A stretch of 64,000 nucleotides of DNA, from assembly GCF_027286325.1 (NCBI RefSeq), contig NZ_CP114588.1:1947317-2011316 (forward strand). Direction: 5' to 3'. The notes below the pieces were generated by a model. That model saw only the letters and a list, made by a program, of their open reading frames with translations, had not been told where the DNA came from and ran no database searches. A program made the position numbers and the translations under genes. This document shows positions 19,607 through 29,321 of this stretch, piece after piece. The first letter of the stretch is position 1. The number at the start of each line of letters is the position of its first letter. The stretch is from Salinivibrio kushneri. GTDB lineage: Bacteria; Pseudomonadota; Gammaproteobacteria; Enterobacterales; Vibrionaceae.

Positions 19607-20884
19607 TTACTCGCCACCGGCTGCTTGATTATCAGTGTGTTCATACATCAGTAGAGGTGCAGATTCGCCTCGGATCACTGAATCGTCAATCACCACTTTA
19701 CTCACGTCTTTCATTGACGGTAAGTCGTACATGGTATCCAACAAGACAGCTTCGACAATGGAGCGTAGACCACGCGCACCGGTTTTCCGTTCCATCGCTT
19801 TTTTGGCGATAGCCCGCAATGCGTCGTCTCGGAACTCAAGCTCAACACCGTCTAGCTCAAGCAAGGCACCATACTGCTTCGTGAGTGCGTTCTTAGGTTC
19901 ACGTAGAATTTGCACCAAGGCGTCTTCATCAAGCTCTCTCAACACGGCTGTGACGGGTAGACGCCCGATAAATTCAGGGATCAAGCCGTACTTCACCATA
20001 TCTTCAGGCTCAACTTTGCCAAAGAACTCGTCGGCTGAGCGATCTGTCGCCCCTTTGACCTGCGCACCAAAGCCAATGCCAGAGCCTGTGTCGACACGCT
20101 GCTCAACCACTTTATCGAGCCCAGCAAACGCACCACCGCAGATGAACAGAATTTTCGATGTGTCCACTTGCAAGAATTCTTGCTGTGGATGCTTACGCCC
20201 CCCTTGGGGTGGAATCGAGGCAACTGTCCCTTCTACCAATTTAAGCAGTGCCTGTTGCACCCCTTCCCCAGAAACGTCTCGGGTAATAGATGGGTTGTCG
20301 GATTTACGAGAGACCTTGTCAATCTCATCGATATAAACGATACCACGCTCCGCTTTGGCGACATCATAATCGCACTTTTGCAACAGCTTTTGGATAATGT
20401 TTTCTACGTCTTCACCGACATAACCGGCTTCGGTCAATGTGGTGGCGTCTGCCATGGTAAATGGCACATCCAAAAAGCGTGCAAGCGTTTCGGCCAGCAA
20501 TGTTTTACCACTACCCGTAGGGCCGATCAGCAAGATGTTACTCTTGCCCAGCTCCACGCCATCTGCGCTTTTATCACCGTTTCGCAAGCGTTTGTAGTGG
20601 TTGTATACTGCAACCGAGAGCACTTTTTTCGCTTGCTCTTGGCCAATGACATAATCGTCAAGGTGTGCACGAATTTCACTCGGCGCGGGCAAGGTATCTC
20701 CCTCGCGCTTCGGCATCACTTCTTTGATTTCTTCGCGGATAATGTCATTACACAGGTCAACACACTCATCACAAATGTAGACCGATGGCCCGGCAATTAA
20801 CTTACGAACTTCGTGTTGGCTCTTACCACAGAATGAGCAGTAAAGCAGCTTTCCGCTTCCACCGTCTTTTCGCTTGTCTGTCAT
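19607..20884 (-). CDS. clpX: ClpX ATPase subunit of ClpXP protease
   Basis: An AAA+ unfoldase of 425 residues that recognises tagged proteins and feeds them into ClpP. The N-terminal zinc domain has four cysteines (Cys16, Cys19, Cys38, Cys41). Walker A is [10 protein letters not shown], Walker B is YIDEIDK, and the ClpP-docking and pore-loop regions are in conserved positions. It lies 145 bp after clpP in the usual clpP-clpX order; no terminator is evident between them, so a shared transcript is likely. Confidence 0.98.
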   Translation of the reverse strand: MTDKRKDGGSGKLLYCSFCGKSQHEVRKLIAGPSVYICDECVDLCNDIIREEIKEVMPKREGDTLPAPSEIRAHLDDYVIGQEQAKKVLSVAVYNHYKRLRNGDKSADGVELGKSNILLIGPTGSGKTLLAETLARFLDVPFTMADATTLTEAGYVGEDVENIIQKLLQKCDYDVAKAERGIVYIDEIDKVSRKSDNPSITRDVSGEGVQQALLKLVEGTVASIPPQGGRKHPQQEFLQVDTSKILFICGGAFAGLDKVVEQRVDTGSGIGFGAQVKGATDRSADEFFGKVEPEDMVKYGLIPEFIGRLPVTAVLRELDEDALVQILREPKNALTKQYGALLELDGVELEFRDDALRAIAKKAMERKTGARGLRSIVEAVLLDTMYDLPSMKDVSKVVIDDSVIRGESAPLLMYEHTDNQAAGGE

Positions 20885-21029
20885 TCGCTAACCTCTTTGG
20901 GGCATTTGCCCGTCGTTGCCTTATGTTGAGTTTACAACAAATCGGCCACTTTTTCCGACCCAACCACTGACAAGCTTTGCACTTGTTCACGCAGCTTGCT
21001 TGATTTCAACGCCCTAAGGCATGTTGGGT

Positions 21030-21653
21030 TTAGTCTCGTTGACTTAATACGGCGTCAACCAAGCCATAGTCCACCGCTTCTTGCGCCGCCATGAAGTTGT
21101 CACGGTCGGTGTCACGCTCAATCACTTCCATCGGCTGGCCTGTATGCTCAGCCAACAGCGTGTTGAGGCGGTGCTTGGTTTTAATCATTTCTTGGGCATG
21201 AATTTCAATGTCAGACGCCTGGCCTTGGAAGCCCCCCAGCGGCTGGTGAATCATGACCCGTGAATTCGGTAGGCAATAACGTTTGCCTTTCGCCCCACCT
21301 GCCAATAGGAACGATCCCATTGAGCACGCTTGGCCAGTACACAGAGTGCTGACATCTGGCTTAATAAACTGCATGGTGTCATAAATTGCCATCCCCGCTG
21401 TCACCACACCACCTGGCGAGTTGATGTACAGGTAAATGTCTTTTTCTGGATTCTCTGACTCTAAGAACAGCATCTGCGCCACAATCAAATTTGCCATTTG
21501 ATCTTCCACTTGCCCAGTGAGGAAGATGATGCGTTCTTTTAGCAGGCGAGAGTATATATCGTAAGAGCGCTCGCCGCGCGAGGTTTGTTCCACCACCATA
21601 GGGACAAGGGCGTCCATAATTGGCGGCATGGCATTATTGTGTTGTTGGCTCAT
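21030..21653 (-). CDS. clpP: ATP-dependent Clp protease proteolytic subunit ClpP
   Basis: The serine peptidase of ClpXP/ClpAP, 207 residues. The catalytic triad Ser111 (GQACSMGS), His136 (MIHQPLGG) and Asp185 (DTDRDNFM) falls at exactly the E. coli precursor positions. The first ~14 residues correspond to the propeptide removed on maturation. It is preceded by a terminator for tig and followed by clpX. Confidence 0.98.
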   Translation of the reverse strand: MSQQHNNAMPPIMDALVPMVVEQTSRGERSYDIYSRLLKERIIFLTGQVEDQMANLIVAQMLFLESENPEKDIYLYINSPGGVVTAGMAIYDTMQFIKPDVSTLCTGQACSMGSFLLAGGAKGKRYCLPNSRVMIHQPLGGFQGQASDIEIHAQEMIKTKHRLNTLLAEHTGQPMEVIERDTDRDNFMAAQEAVDYGLVDAVLSQRD

Positions 21654-21840
21654 AGCGTAATATCCCTAATCGAATTCGTTATAACTCTTGCCTTAACCAA
21701 GGTTTAGCACAAAACGCTGTAACAGGTCACTAAAATCTTAAATCGATGAACGCAGCTTAATGATCCAGCGAGGTTTTTTGTGGCTAAAACGTCTCGCACT
21801 CTCAACGGCTAGGCGAACGGTATAGCGACTCAGTAGATGG

Positions 21841-21877
21841 AAAAAATGGCCCAAATGACAAGTCATTAGGGCCATTG
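21841..21877 (-). terminator. rho-independent terminator of tig
   Basis: On the minus strand AATGGCCCTAATGAC pairs with GTCATTTGGGCCATT (one mismatch) around a 2-base loop and runs into TTTTTT. It lies about 55 bases after the tig stop codon. Confidence 0.9.
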
Positions 21878-21931
21878 TAAGCAAATCCATTTACGCAGTG
21901 TCAATGCGACACAAACGTTTTTTAACCTTGA

Positions 21932-23236
21932 TTAAGCTTGCTGAGAAGCGTTCATCAAGTCACTAAAGCCGACTTCAGCTTCGGTGACAGTGGCTTTTGC
22001 TAGCAGCGCATCGATGGCTTGCTCTTCAAGCGCAACGTTACGCATGTTTTCCATCAGCTTCTCGTCTTTCTCATAGTAAGCGACAACTTCTGATGGGTCT
22101 TCATACGCAGATGCCATCTCTTCGATCAGTGCTTTAACACGCTCATCATCCGCTTCAAGCTCTTCAGACTTGATCACTTCGCCCAGCAGCAGACCAACAC
22201 TTACACGGCGTTTGGCTTGCTCTTCAAATAGCTCACGTGGTAGCTGAGAAGCGCTGTCCATGTTGCCACCAAAGCGTTGTGCCGCTTGCTGGCGCAAGGT
22301 GCCAATTTCTTGCTCAATCAGCGCTGAAGGTACGTCGATTTGGTTTTGCTCAACCAAGCCATCCAGTACCTGCTCTTTTACCTTGTTTTTGATCGCTTGT
22401 TTTAGTTCGCGATCCATGTTTTTACGCACTTCTGCTTTCAGGCCTTCTACGCTGCCATCAGCAATGCCAAAGCGCTGAACAAACTCTTCTGTTAGCTCTG
22501 GTAGCTCTTGCTCTTCAACCGTATGCAGTTTAATCGCGAACTGTGCTGCTTTACCTTTCAGGTTCTCAGCATGGTAGTCTTCTGGGAAGTTCACATCGAT
22601 AGTGAATTCTTCACCCGCTTTTTTACCCACAAGGCCGTCTTCAAAGCCTGGGATCATGCGACCTTGGCCCATTTCTAGCTGGAAGCCTTCGGCTTTACCG
22701 CCTTCAAACTCTTCACCGTCGATGGTGCCAACAAAGTCCAAGGTGACACGGCTGTTCTCTTTCGCTTCACCGTCTGCTTCTACCCAGCTTGCTTGTTGCT
22801 TACGCAGAGTATTCAGCATTTCGTCCACATCGCTTTCTTGCACTTCGGCTTTTGGCTTCTCAACGCTAATCGCGTCTAAACCTTGAAGCTCCACTTCTGG
22901 GTACACTTCAAAATCCGCTTTAAAGACCAAATCTTGGCCTGCTTCGTTTTCAACCGGTGTAAAGCTTGGCGCCCCTGCTGGGTTCACTTTTTCTTGAATC
23001 ATGGCTTCGATGAAGTGACGCTGCATCACTTCGCCCAGCACGTCTTGGCGTACTGTGTCACCGTACATGCGTGACACCATCTTCAATGGAACTTTACCTT
23101 TACGGAAACCATCAAAACGACGATTCTTAGCGATATTGCGTAGCTCTTTAGTGACTGCGTCATCAATGTTGGCAGCAGGCACTGTGATGGTCATTTGGCG
23201 CTTAAGGCCTTCGGTGGTTTCAACGGTAACTTGCAT
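21932..23236 (-). CDS. tig: trigger factor
   Basis: A ribosome-associated chaperone and peptidyl-prolyl isomerase of 434 residues. The ribosome-binding signature FRKGKVP is at about residues 44-50. The FKBP-type PPIase domain spans about 150-245 ([18 protein letters not shown]...[19 protein letters not shown]). The C-terminal helical arm domain follows. ATG 23236 has GAGG about 11 bases upstream. It heads the tig-clpP-clpX-lon block, but the terminator downstream separates it from clpP. Confidence 0.97.
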   Translation of the reverse strand: MQVTVETTEGLKRQMTITVPAANIDDAVTKELRNIAKNRRFDGFRKGKVPLKMVSRMYGDTVRQDVLGEVMQRHFIEAMIQEKVNPAGAPSFTPVENEAGQDLVFKADFEVYPEVELQGLDAISVEKPKAEVQESDVDEMLNTLRKQQASWVEADGEAKENSRVTLDFVGTIDGEEFEGGKAEGFQLEMGQGRMIPGFEDGLVGKKAGEEFTIDVNFPEDYHAENLKGKAAQFAIKLHTVEEQELPELTEEFVQRFGIADGSVEGLKAEVRKNMDRELKQAIKNKVKEQVLDGLVEQNQIDVPSALIEQEIGTLRQQAAQRFGGNMDSASQLPRELFEEQAKRRVSVGLLLGEVIKSEELEADDERVKALIEEMASAYEDPSEVVAYYEKDEKLMENMRNVALEEQAIDALLAKATVTEAEVGFSDLMNASQQA

Positions 23237-23257
23237 TATAAATTTAACCTCAAATTT

Positions 23258-23361
23258 ACTCAGGGGTACTGAGTGATGTATACCAGTTTTACTGGTGGCA
23301 TCATCTGAGCTATGAATCCGTCATAGCCCCTGCGAATCCGGATACACGCAACTGGCGTATC
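23258..23361 (-). other. structured 5' leader of tig with four successive stem-loops
   Basis: Between the tig promoter and start codon lie four short inverted repeats: GATAC/GTATC (23341-23361), GCTATG/CATAGC (23309-23327), CCAGT/ACTGG (23283-23295) and ACTCAG/CTGAGT (23258-23274). None has a U-tract, so they are not terminators. They may fold the ~155-base leader and affect translation or stability. I do not recognise a known riboswitch or protein-binding element. Confidence 0.4.
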
Positions 23362-23398
23362 GAGCTATCTCATCCGAGACTGAAAATTAAGACGCGCT

Positions 23399-23427
23399 AT
23401 TATAGCGGCACCCGTCAACTGAGTCGA
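23399..23427 (-). promoter_or_regulatory. sigma70 promoter of tig
   Basis: A perfect -10 TATAAT (23404-23399 on the minus strand) has TCGACT (4 of 6 -35 matches) 17 bases upstream. This would give a leader of about 155 bases before the tig start codon. Confidence 0.65.
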
Positions 23428-23573
23428 GACAAGGGGCGACCGATGGCGTTTCAATATCAAAATTGGGGTGATATCTCACAATTCAACCGCGTAGGATCAC
23501 AGTTTTTACGGTTTTATGTGCGTTTGGTTATTTTCAGAGCAATTCGGTGAGAAAAACGGGAAAGGAAGCGAAA

Positions 23574-23650
<77 letters not shown>

Positions 23651-23670
23651 ACTGTCTTTACGCAGCGTGG

Positions 23671-23698
23671 ATTATAAAGCGACGTTAGGCGTCGTCAA
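23671..23698 (-). promoter_or_regulatory. sigma70 promoter of tRNA-Arg
   Basis: TTGACG (23698-23693) and a perfect TATAAT (23676-23671) are separated by 16 bases, ending 20 bases before the tRNA. The sequence after the -10 (CCACGC) is GC-rich, as in stringently controlled stable-RNA promoters. Confidence 0.85.
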
Positions 23699-23880
23699 CG
23701 CTTTTCCCTAAAATCTTGACGTGGTTGCTCAAAACCACATCATTTACTGGCTATGTATTCATGCCACGCGGTGAGGCGAGAGCGCTTAATATGTTCTATT
23801 GGTGTTTCAGTCCAGCAAAGCATCGTGCGAACATGGAGGGCTGAGTACTTCTTTTTGCCCTCTCCCTCATTAAACTGCAT

Positions 23881-23896
23881 TAGCAAACGTTTGCGT
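23881..23896 (+). promoter_or_regulatory. PurR-like operator upstream of folD
   Basis: TAGCAAACGTTTGCGT matches the PurR consensus ANGCAANCGNTTNCNT at all fixed positions except the first, and is nearly palindromic around ACGT. It lies 64 bases before the folD start codon, in promoter position. FolD makes formyl-THF used in purine synthesis, so repression by PurR is plausible. Confidence 0.7.
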
Positions 23897-23959
23897 AATA
23901 GCTTTTAGGTGCGTTTTTTGTCACACTATTGCCAACATTGCTTTAGCCGAAGGATAGTT

Positions 23960-24820
23960 ATGGCCGCACAACTCATTGATGGAAAGCTGATCGCGCAAAC
24001 TGTGCGCCGAGAGGTTGCCGCTCGCGTCTCCGCACGCACTCAAGCTGGACGTAGAGCCCCCGGATTGGCGGTAATTCTGGTCGGAGACGATCCTGCCTCA
24101 CAGGTTTATGTTGGCAGTAAACGCCGTGTCTGCGATGAAGTTGGGTTTGTGTCACGGTCTTACGACCTCCCTGCTTCATGCTCTCAACAAGAGTTGCTCT
24201 CACTCATTGACACCTTGAATGACGATGACAGCATTGATGGCATTCTCGTTCAACTGCCCTTGCCTGCAGGGATTGATGCCACATCCGTATTGGAGCGTAT
24301 CCGCCCAGATAAAGATGTTGATGGGTTTCATCCCTACAATGTTGGTCGCTTGTGCCAACGCATGCCAACCTTGCGCTCTTGCACACCAAAAGGGATCATT
24401 ACCCTCCTAGACCGCTATAATATCCCGCTTCGTGGTAAACATGCTGTGGTGGTGGGTGCCTCCAATATTGTTGGCCGGCCGATGACGTTAGAGCTTTTGT
24501 TAGCAGGCTGTACAACCACTACTTGCCACCGTTTCACCCAAGACTTAGAGGGACATGTCCGCCAAGCTGACGTACTCGTTGTCGCAGTGGGCAAGCCCAA
24601 ATTCATTCCCGGAGAATGGATTAAACCCGGCGCCATTGTGATTGATGTAGGCATAAACCGCATGGAAAACGGCAAACTTATCGGCGATATTGAATACGAC
24701 CTCGCCTATGAAAAGGCTAGCCACATTACTCCTGTGCCTGGCGGTGTTGGGCCGATGACTGTCGCAACCTTGATTGAAAACACGCTCATGGCCTGTGAGC
24801 AATACCATGATGCTAACTAG
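23960..24820 (+). CDS. folD: methylene-THF dehydrogenase/cyclohydrolase FolD
   Basis: A bifunctional cytosolic enzyme (286 residues) interconverting 5,10-methylene-THF and 10-formyl-THF with NADP, feeding purine and formyl-Met synthesis. Catalytic Lys54 lies in YVGSKRRVC; other signatures are [32 protein letters not shown] and [15 protein letters not shown] 23960 has AGGA closely upstream and matches the family start (MAAQLIDGK). An upstream in-frame start at 23909 would add 17 atypical residues. It stands alone, with a PurR-like box before it and a terminator after it. Confidence 0.96.
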   Translation: MAAQLIDGKLIAQTVRREVAARVSARTQAGRRAPGLAVILVGDDPASQVYVGSKRRVCDEVGFVSRSYDLPASCSQQELLSLIDTLNDDDSIDGILVQLPLPAGIDATSVLERIRPDKDVDGFHPYNVGRLCQRMPTLRSCTPKGIITLLDRYNIPLRGKHAVVVGASNIVGRPMTLELLLAGCTTTTCHRFTQDLEGHVRQADVLVVAVGKPKFIPGEWIKPGAIVIDVGINRMENGKLIGDIEYDLAYEKASHITPVPGGVGPMTVATLIENTLMACEQYHDAN

Positions 24821-24826
24821 GATAAG

Positions 24827-24853
24827 AGAGGGTCAAACTGGCCCTCTTTTTCA
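24827..24853 (+). terminator. rho-independent terminator of folD
   Basis: AGAGGGTC and GGCCCTCT form an 8-bp stem (one G-T pair) with a 5-base loop and a TTTTT tail. It ends on the last bases of the convergent diguanylate cyclase gene. Confidence 0.85.
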
Positions 24854-26092
24854 CGAGACTAAATCCGTTTGGGTATCTTGGATTAGCTGATTTCGTCCCC
24901 CAGCCTTAGCTTGGTACAAACACCAATCTGCACGCTGAACAAGTTCATCGATACGGGCATCCGCATGAACCATCCCTATACTGATGGTGATTGAAAATGC
25001 CTTATCATAGGGTGACCAAACGGTCTTTTCCAACTCTTCTCGCATCGCCTCAAGTCGGCGCACAAAGCCCACCTCGTCATTGCCATAGAGGATACAAAAT
25101 TCCTCCCCACCAAAGCGAGCAACCATGCCTTCCGGGAAATAACGTTTCATCATTTTTGCTAGTTCAATCAGCGTAATATCACCGATATGATGACCATATT
25201 TATCATTGATCTTTTTAAAATGATCGACGTCGATCAGTGCCAAACTCCGCGGCCCCTTGTGTGTGCGTGTATGCGGATGCTCAAAAAAGTAACGCCGATT
25301 CCATACCTGAGTTAAATAATCCGTGTTGGCCATATTAAATAGGCGACGCTCGGTATCAAGCGCATTTAGCGTGCTGTGCAAGCGACAATAAAACTCCTCC
25401 TGATTAAACGGTTTAGCTAAAAAGTCGTTCGCACCCGCTTTCAAAAATCGCGCCGTTAAGCTGGAATCTTCCTCACCCGATAAGCCTATAATCGCCAATT
25501 GGCCGTCTGTTTTCAGCTTACGTAATGCCTTAACCACGCTCACACCGTCCATTTCTGGCATGGTGTAATCGGTAATCACCAAAGAAATTCGTTTATCGCG
25601 GCGCACCATAGCCAAGGCTTCTTGGCCATTTTGTGCCTCTAGAACATTGAGGTATTGCCGTTCCAATAAGCTGCGCACGTAACGGCGTGCCGTCAGCGAA
25701 TCATCCACGACTAACACATGGTGCTGATGGTTCTTTTCCAAACGGTTGAGTAGAGGCGCTATCGACGATACGCACGAAGGGCTATCTTTGGGGATGTAAT
25801 CAATCACAGTTTTGGCTAGCACACGCTCTCGAGTCCGAGCATCCATCATCGCCGTGAGTACAATCACTTTTATGTCCAGCGACAAACAAACATCAATGAT
25901 TTCACCGTCCTGCCCATCGGGCAGGCAATAATCGAGGATAGCGCACAGAAAATCAGTCTCTTGGTTGAGGATCTTTTCTGCTTGTTCGATTGAGTTTGCT
26001 ATACATGGGATGTAACCGGCCTTTCGTATCTCGGCTTCAAGTAACCGCCTGAAAGGTCGACTATCTTCCACAACCAACACTTTATATTCCAT
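24851..26092 (-). CDS. response regulator with two receiver domains and a GGDEF domain
   Basis: A 413-residue probable diguanylate cyclase. REC1 (about 4-115) has phospho-acceptor Asp54 (AILDYCLPDG) and Lys102. REC2 (about 124-240) has Asp175 (VITDYTMPEMDG) and Lys227. The GGDEF domain (about 255-410) has an active-type GGEEF at 328-332. No RxxD inhibitory site occurs at the usual position upstream, so product inhibition may be absent. It likely makes c-di-GMP in response to phosphorylation by an unknown kinase. ATG 26092 lacks a clear binding site. It is a tandem paralogue of the next gene upstream, with 200 bp between them. Confidence 0.9.
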   Translation of the reverse strand: MEYKVLVVEDSRPFRRLLEAEIRKAGYIPCIANSIEQAEKILNQETDFLCAILDYCLPDGQDGEIIDVCLSLDIKVIVLTAMMDARTRERVLAKTVIDYIPKDSPSCVSSIAPLLNRLEKNHQHHVLVVDDSLTARRYVRSLLERQYLNVLEAQNGQEALAMVRRDKRISLVITDYTMPEMDGVSVVKALRKLKTDGQLAIIGLSGEEDSSLTARFLKAGANDFLAKPFNQEEFYCRLHSTLNALDTERRLFNMANTDYLTQVWNRRYFFEHPHTRTHKGPRSLALIDVDHFKKINDKYGHHIGDITLIELAKMMKRYFPEGMVARFGGEEFCILYGNDEVGFVRRLEAMREELEKTVWSPYDKAFSITISIGMVHADARIDELVQRADWCLYQAKAGGRNQLIQDTQTDLVS

Positions 26093-26306
26093 CTGCAACG
26101 CACCACGTCTTCACGTTAATTTTGCGTGACAATGCACGCAACGGGGCAAGAAGCGATACAGGGTAAGGGCAATTACGTGCGCGTAGACAGAAATTGCGCA
26201 AATTTCTCAATAGTGAAACATATCTCGCAGAAATTTGACGCAGTACAAATAGCCGCTCGTACACTTTATTCGTTATTTAGTGTCACTTTTTAGACAATTT
26301 AGACAT

Positions 26307-27530
26307 TTACCCTTGATGTACCACTACTTGATTCCGGCCAGACGCTTTTGCCTGATACAAGGCTTGATCAGCAGTGTGTAAAAGGCGTGAGAGAGAGGCC
26401 GCTTGAGAGTCCACGCCAATGCTCACCGTGACTTTCAGCGTCTGATCTGACACCTGTACGGGGCGTTCGGCGACTGATTGGCGATAAGTGTCTAGCGATT
26501 GCTGAAACACCGTCAAATCACGGAGCGATAACACACAAAACTCTTCTCCTCCCAACCGCGCGACCGTGTCTTCCGGAAAGGCGTCTGCCAGCATTTGCGC
26601 GACCTCAACCAATACATCGTCACCGATATGATGACCAAAGTCGTCATTGATACGTTTAAAGTAATCAATATCAATAATCGCCAAATGCTTACGCGCTTCA
26701 CTCGCCAGCAGCTCACCCTGCTCAAAAAAATAGCGTCGATTCCAAAGCTGCGTGAGAAAATCTGTATTGGCCAAGAGAAATAGCCGCCATTCGGTATCAA
26801 TCGCATCCAAACAGCTATGAACACGGCAGAAGAACTCTTCCTGATTAAACGGTTTGGGCAAGTAATCGTTGGCCCCTGCTTTGAGAAAGCGTGCCGTTAG
26901 TGCATTATCATTATGTCCAGACAAGCCAATGATCGCCTGTGAACACTTGGTATCTTTCTTGCGAAGCGCGTAAACAAGCTGAAGACCATTCATCTTGGGC
27001 ATTTCATAATCAGTGATAATCAGCGAGATATCTGGCGTTTTTTCCAGCACGTCAAGTGCCTGCTCACCATTTTCAGCTTCCAGTACGGTCAAATACTGAC
27101 GCGCTAACAACGCAGAGATGCGTTGACGTATCGAGGCTGAGTCATCAACCACCAGTACACGGTGTCCTTGATTGTCAGCTAAACGCTTAATAAGTCGGCA
27201 AACCGCATCAATACAATGACTACTGTCTTTCGGGATATAATCGATTACGGGCTTCGATAGGATCTCATCACGCGTTTTCTCTGATTGCGAGGCGGTGAGG
27301 ACGACCACTTTAAGCCCTGCGGATAAACATAAATCGATGACTTCGCCGTGGTGAGCATCGGGCAAATTATAGTCGAGGATCGCACAGAGATAGGCTGTGT
27401 GATGATCTAGCACATCCCTTGTTTCTGCGAGGCAGGTACAAGTCACAGGGGTAAAACCCGCTTTTTTTACCTGCTGTTCAGCCAGCATGCGAAACGACCG
27501 ACTGTCTTCAACGATAAGGACCGACTTCAA
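26307..27530 (-). CDS. response regulator with two receiver domains and a GGDEF domain (second copy)
   Basis: A 407-residue paralogue of the downstream gene with the same order. REC1 has Asp53 (AILDYNLPDAHHG), REC2 has Asp174 (IITDYEMPKMNG), and GGEEF is at 327-331. Shared strings such as DYIPKDS, TARFLKAGAND, KPFNQEEF and WNRRYFFE show an old tandem duplication. It also lacks the RxxD inhibitory site. The start is TTG at 27530 with a strong GGGAGG six bases upstream; no ATG fits. It is probably an active diguanylate cyclase, but no cognate kinase lies in the window. Confidence 0.9.
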   Translation of the reverse strand: MKSVLIVEDSRSFRMLAEQQVKKAGFTPVTCTCLAETRDVLDHHTAYLCAILDYNLPDAHHGEVIDLCLSAGLKVVVLTASQSEKTRDEILSKPVIDYIPKDSSHCIDAVCRLIKRLADNQGHRVLVVDDSASIRQRISALLARQYLTVLEAENGEQALDVLEKTPDISLIITDYEMPKMNGLQLVYALRKKDTKCSQAIIGLSGHNDNALTARFLKAGANDYLPKPFNQEEFFCRVHSCLDAIDTEWRLFLLANTDFLTQLWNRRYFFEQGELLASEARKHLAIIDIDYFKRINDDFGHHIGDDVLVEVAQMLADAFPEDTVARLGGEEFCVLSLRDLTVFQQSLDTYRQSVAERPVQVSDQTLKVTVSIGVDSQAASLSRLLHTADQALYQAKASGRNQVVVHQG

Positions 27531-27610
27531 TGACTGCCTCCCTCACTTCAAGCTATACCTTGATGAGTGTAGCAGCCAAACGGGGAGATAGCGTTAACTA
27601 GGAGATGGTG

Positions 27611-28111
27611 TTAATTCGAGGCGCTGATATCAGCGTTATTGACACAAAGTTCAGTTTGCTTGCTAAGTATATTTATCAGCAAAATGCAGCGCTTCTCGCC
27701 GTCTTTTTCTTTGAAAATCGCTTCCGTGCCGGCAAACTGACCCTGTTCAATCATCACCGACTGTCCAGGCTTGAAGCCTTGATAGAGTGCGTCGCGTTGT
27801 TCGTCACAGTCTTCCATCATCATCAGCTGTTGGATCAACGCCAAGTCGACCTTGATCGGATAAGCGCCTTGGCGAACGAAATCAACCACACCACGCGTGG
27901 AGCGAACACTTGTATATTGCACGAGGTCGGGATCAAAGCAGGCAAAAATATAGTTGGGGAAGAGCGGCTCTTCAACGTGCTGACACTTGCCACGACGCAA
28001 CTTTTCCACCGTCACTGTCGGGTAGTAACAATCAACGCCTTGGCGCTTCAAATTTTGTTCTGCGCGTTGCTGTTCCGCGCGCTTACAATAAAGTAGATAC
28101 CAATGTTTCAT
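27611..28111 (-). CDS. rfaH: transcription antitermination factor RfaH
   Basis: A NusG paralogue of 166 residues that joins RNA polymerase at ops sites and lets it read through long operons such as those for surface polysaccharide. The N-terminal NGN domain starts MKHWYLLYCKRAEQQRAEQNL and contains PLFPNYIFA and STRGVVDFVR; the C-terminal KOW-type domain contains GQFAGTEAIFKEKDGEKRC. ATG 28111 aligns with E. coli RfaH (162 residues); reading further upstream adds unrelated residues. No ops element was seen in this window, so its target operons lie elsewhere. Confidence 0.93.
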   Translation of the reverse strand: MKHWYLLYCKRAEQQRAEQNLKRQGVDCYYPTVTVEKLRRGKCQHVEEPLFPNYIFACFDPDLVQYTSVRSTRGVVDFVRQGAYPIKVDLALIQQLMMMEDCDEQRDALYQGFKPGQSVMIEQGQFAGTEAIFKEKDGEKRCILLINILSKQTELCVNNADISASN

Positions 28112-28265
28112 GTCGTTCTGTCCCTGATGTCTATCGACAGCCTCAGCCTGTCCAGAGCGACGAGAGTATACGGATGTTAAGCCCGCACAGCAACAAAGGC
28201 GAGCGCTAATCTCGGCCACTCACCTTTGCATAGGGTTAACGATTCAACATTGTATCGCTGAGTGA

Positions 28266-29321
28266 TTAGGCGATTTTTTGAATATCGACGCTGAAACTGT
28301 TCAAACCAACTTCATTCAACGACACACGCGCATCACCTGATTGAAGATCGACGCTTTGAAACTGGCTCGAGAACGCATCGCGCCCCAACCAATGCTCACT
28401 GTGAACAAGGCTTGTCGAACCACAACTATCGACCGTGGCTTTTATCCCCGCCGGTAAAATATCAAGCTGATTGTCGGCAGTGTTTAAGACACCGAACATC
28501 GCACGAACCGGCGATGTGTAGGCGGAGGCTCGAATCGCATCCTCGATCCGTTTTACCAAGGTGAGAAACCCCCTCTCATTAACATCACCTGAGCGGACGA
28601 AATCATTAAAAAACGCTCGGATCATCAAGGTGGTCGCGGTGCCGTCTTCCTCTGCAGAGGCAGAGTCGACCACATAAAATGCCATTTTCCCGCCCATCAA
28701 CCACGCATAATCCAGCACAATGGGGTTGGCATCTGCCGATTGCAGTGAGTGATAGGAAAGACGCCAAGCACCTTGTTGCGAGTCGGGCTCTGGCATCAGC
28801 CCCATTAATAATTCACGTGCGCTACCTGGGTTGTGGCGTAAGGCATCAAGATGCCATTTGAGTTCCGTCTCTGACGCACCGCGATCTGTATCTTCGCTCA
28901 CCTTGAACCATTGCTGGCTGAAATCATCGCTGGCGTGTACATCGTCATTCGCATCATCCACTACCGCCTCGATGGCTTTTTTGACCACATTGATGTCTTC
29001 GATCGGCTTGATCAGAAAGTCCTTTACCCCAAAGCGAAGCGCTTGAGCAACGTCAGCCATTCCTCCGGTACCAGAGATCACGATCATAGGTAGCATTGGA
29101 TACTCAAGGCTCACCTCCTCAACGAATTCTAAGCCCGTCATCACTGGCATCGACAGATCACTGATCAATAGGTCAGGAATCGATTGTCTCAGCGCTTGCA
29201 ACCCTTCTAAACCATTTTCGACTTCACGTACTACCGCTCCCTCTCTCTCGAGAAAAGATGCAATCATCCGACTGAAGACGGGATCATCTTCGACGATTAA
29301 AATCTCTTTATTATGCAACAC
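28266..29321 (-). CDS. rssB: RssB-like response regulator (sigma-S adaptor family)
   Basis: A 351-residue protein with an N-terminal receiver domain (phospho-acceptor Asp55 in LISDLSMPVM) and a C-terminal region resembling a degenerate PP2C phosphatase. The receiver end MADVAQALRFGVKDFLIKPIEDIN closely follows E. coli RssB, which delivers RpoS to ClpXP. GTG 29321 has a strong GGAGGAG binding site. The role as RpoS adaptor is inferred from this similarity; related vibrio proteins with the same architecture could regulate other partners. clpX and clpP are in the same window but not linked. Confidence 0.75.
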   Translation of the reverse strand: MLHNKEILIVEDDPVFSRMIASFLEREGAVVREVENGLEGLQALRQSIPDLLISDLSMPVMTGLEFVEEVSLEYPMLPMIVISGTGGMADVAQALRFGVKDFLIKPIEDINVVKKAIEAVVDDANDDVHASDDFSQQWFKVSEDTDRGASETELKWHLDALRHNPGSARELLMGLMPEPDSQQGAWRLSYHSLQSADANPIVLDYAWLMGGKMAFYVVDSASAEEDGTATTLMIRAFFNDFVRSGDVNERGFLTLVKRIEDAIRASAYTSPVRAMFGVLNTADNQLDILPAGIKATVDSCGSTSLVHSEHWLGRDAFSSQFQSVDLQSGDARVSLNEVGLNSFSVDIQKIA

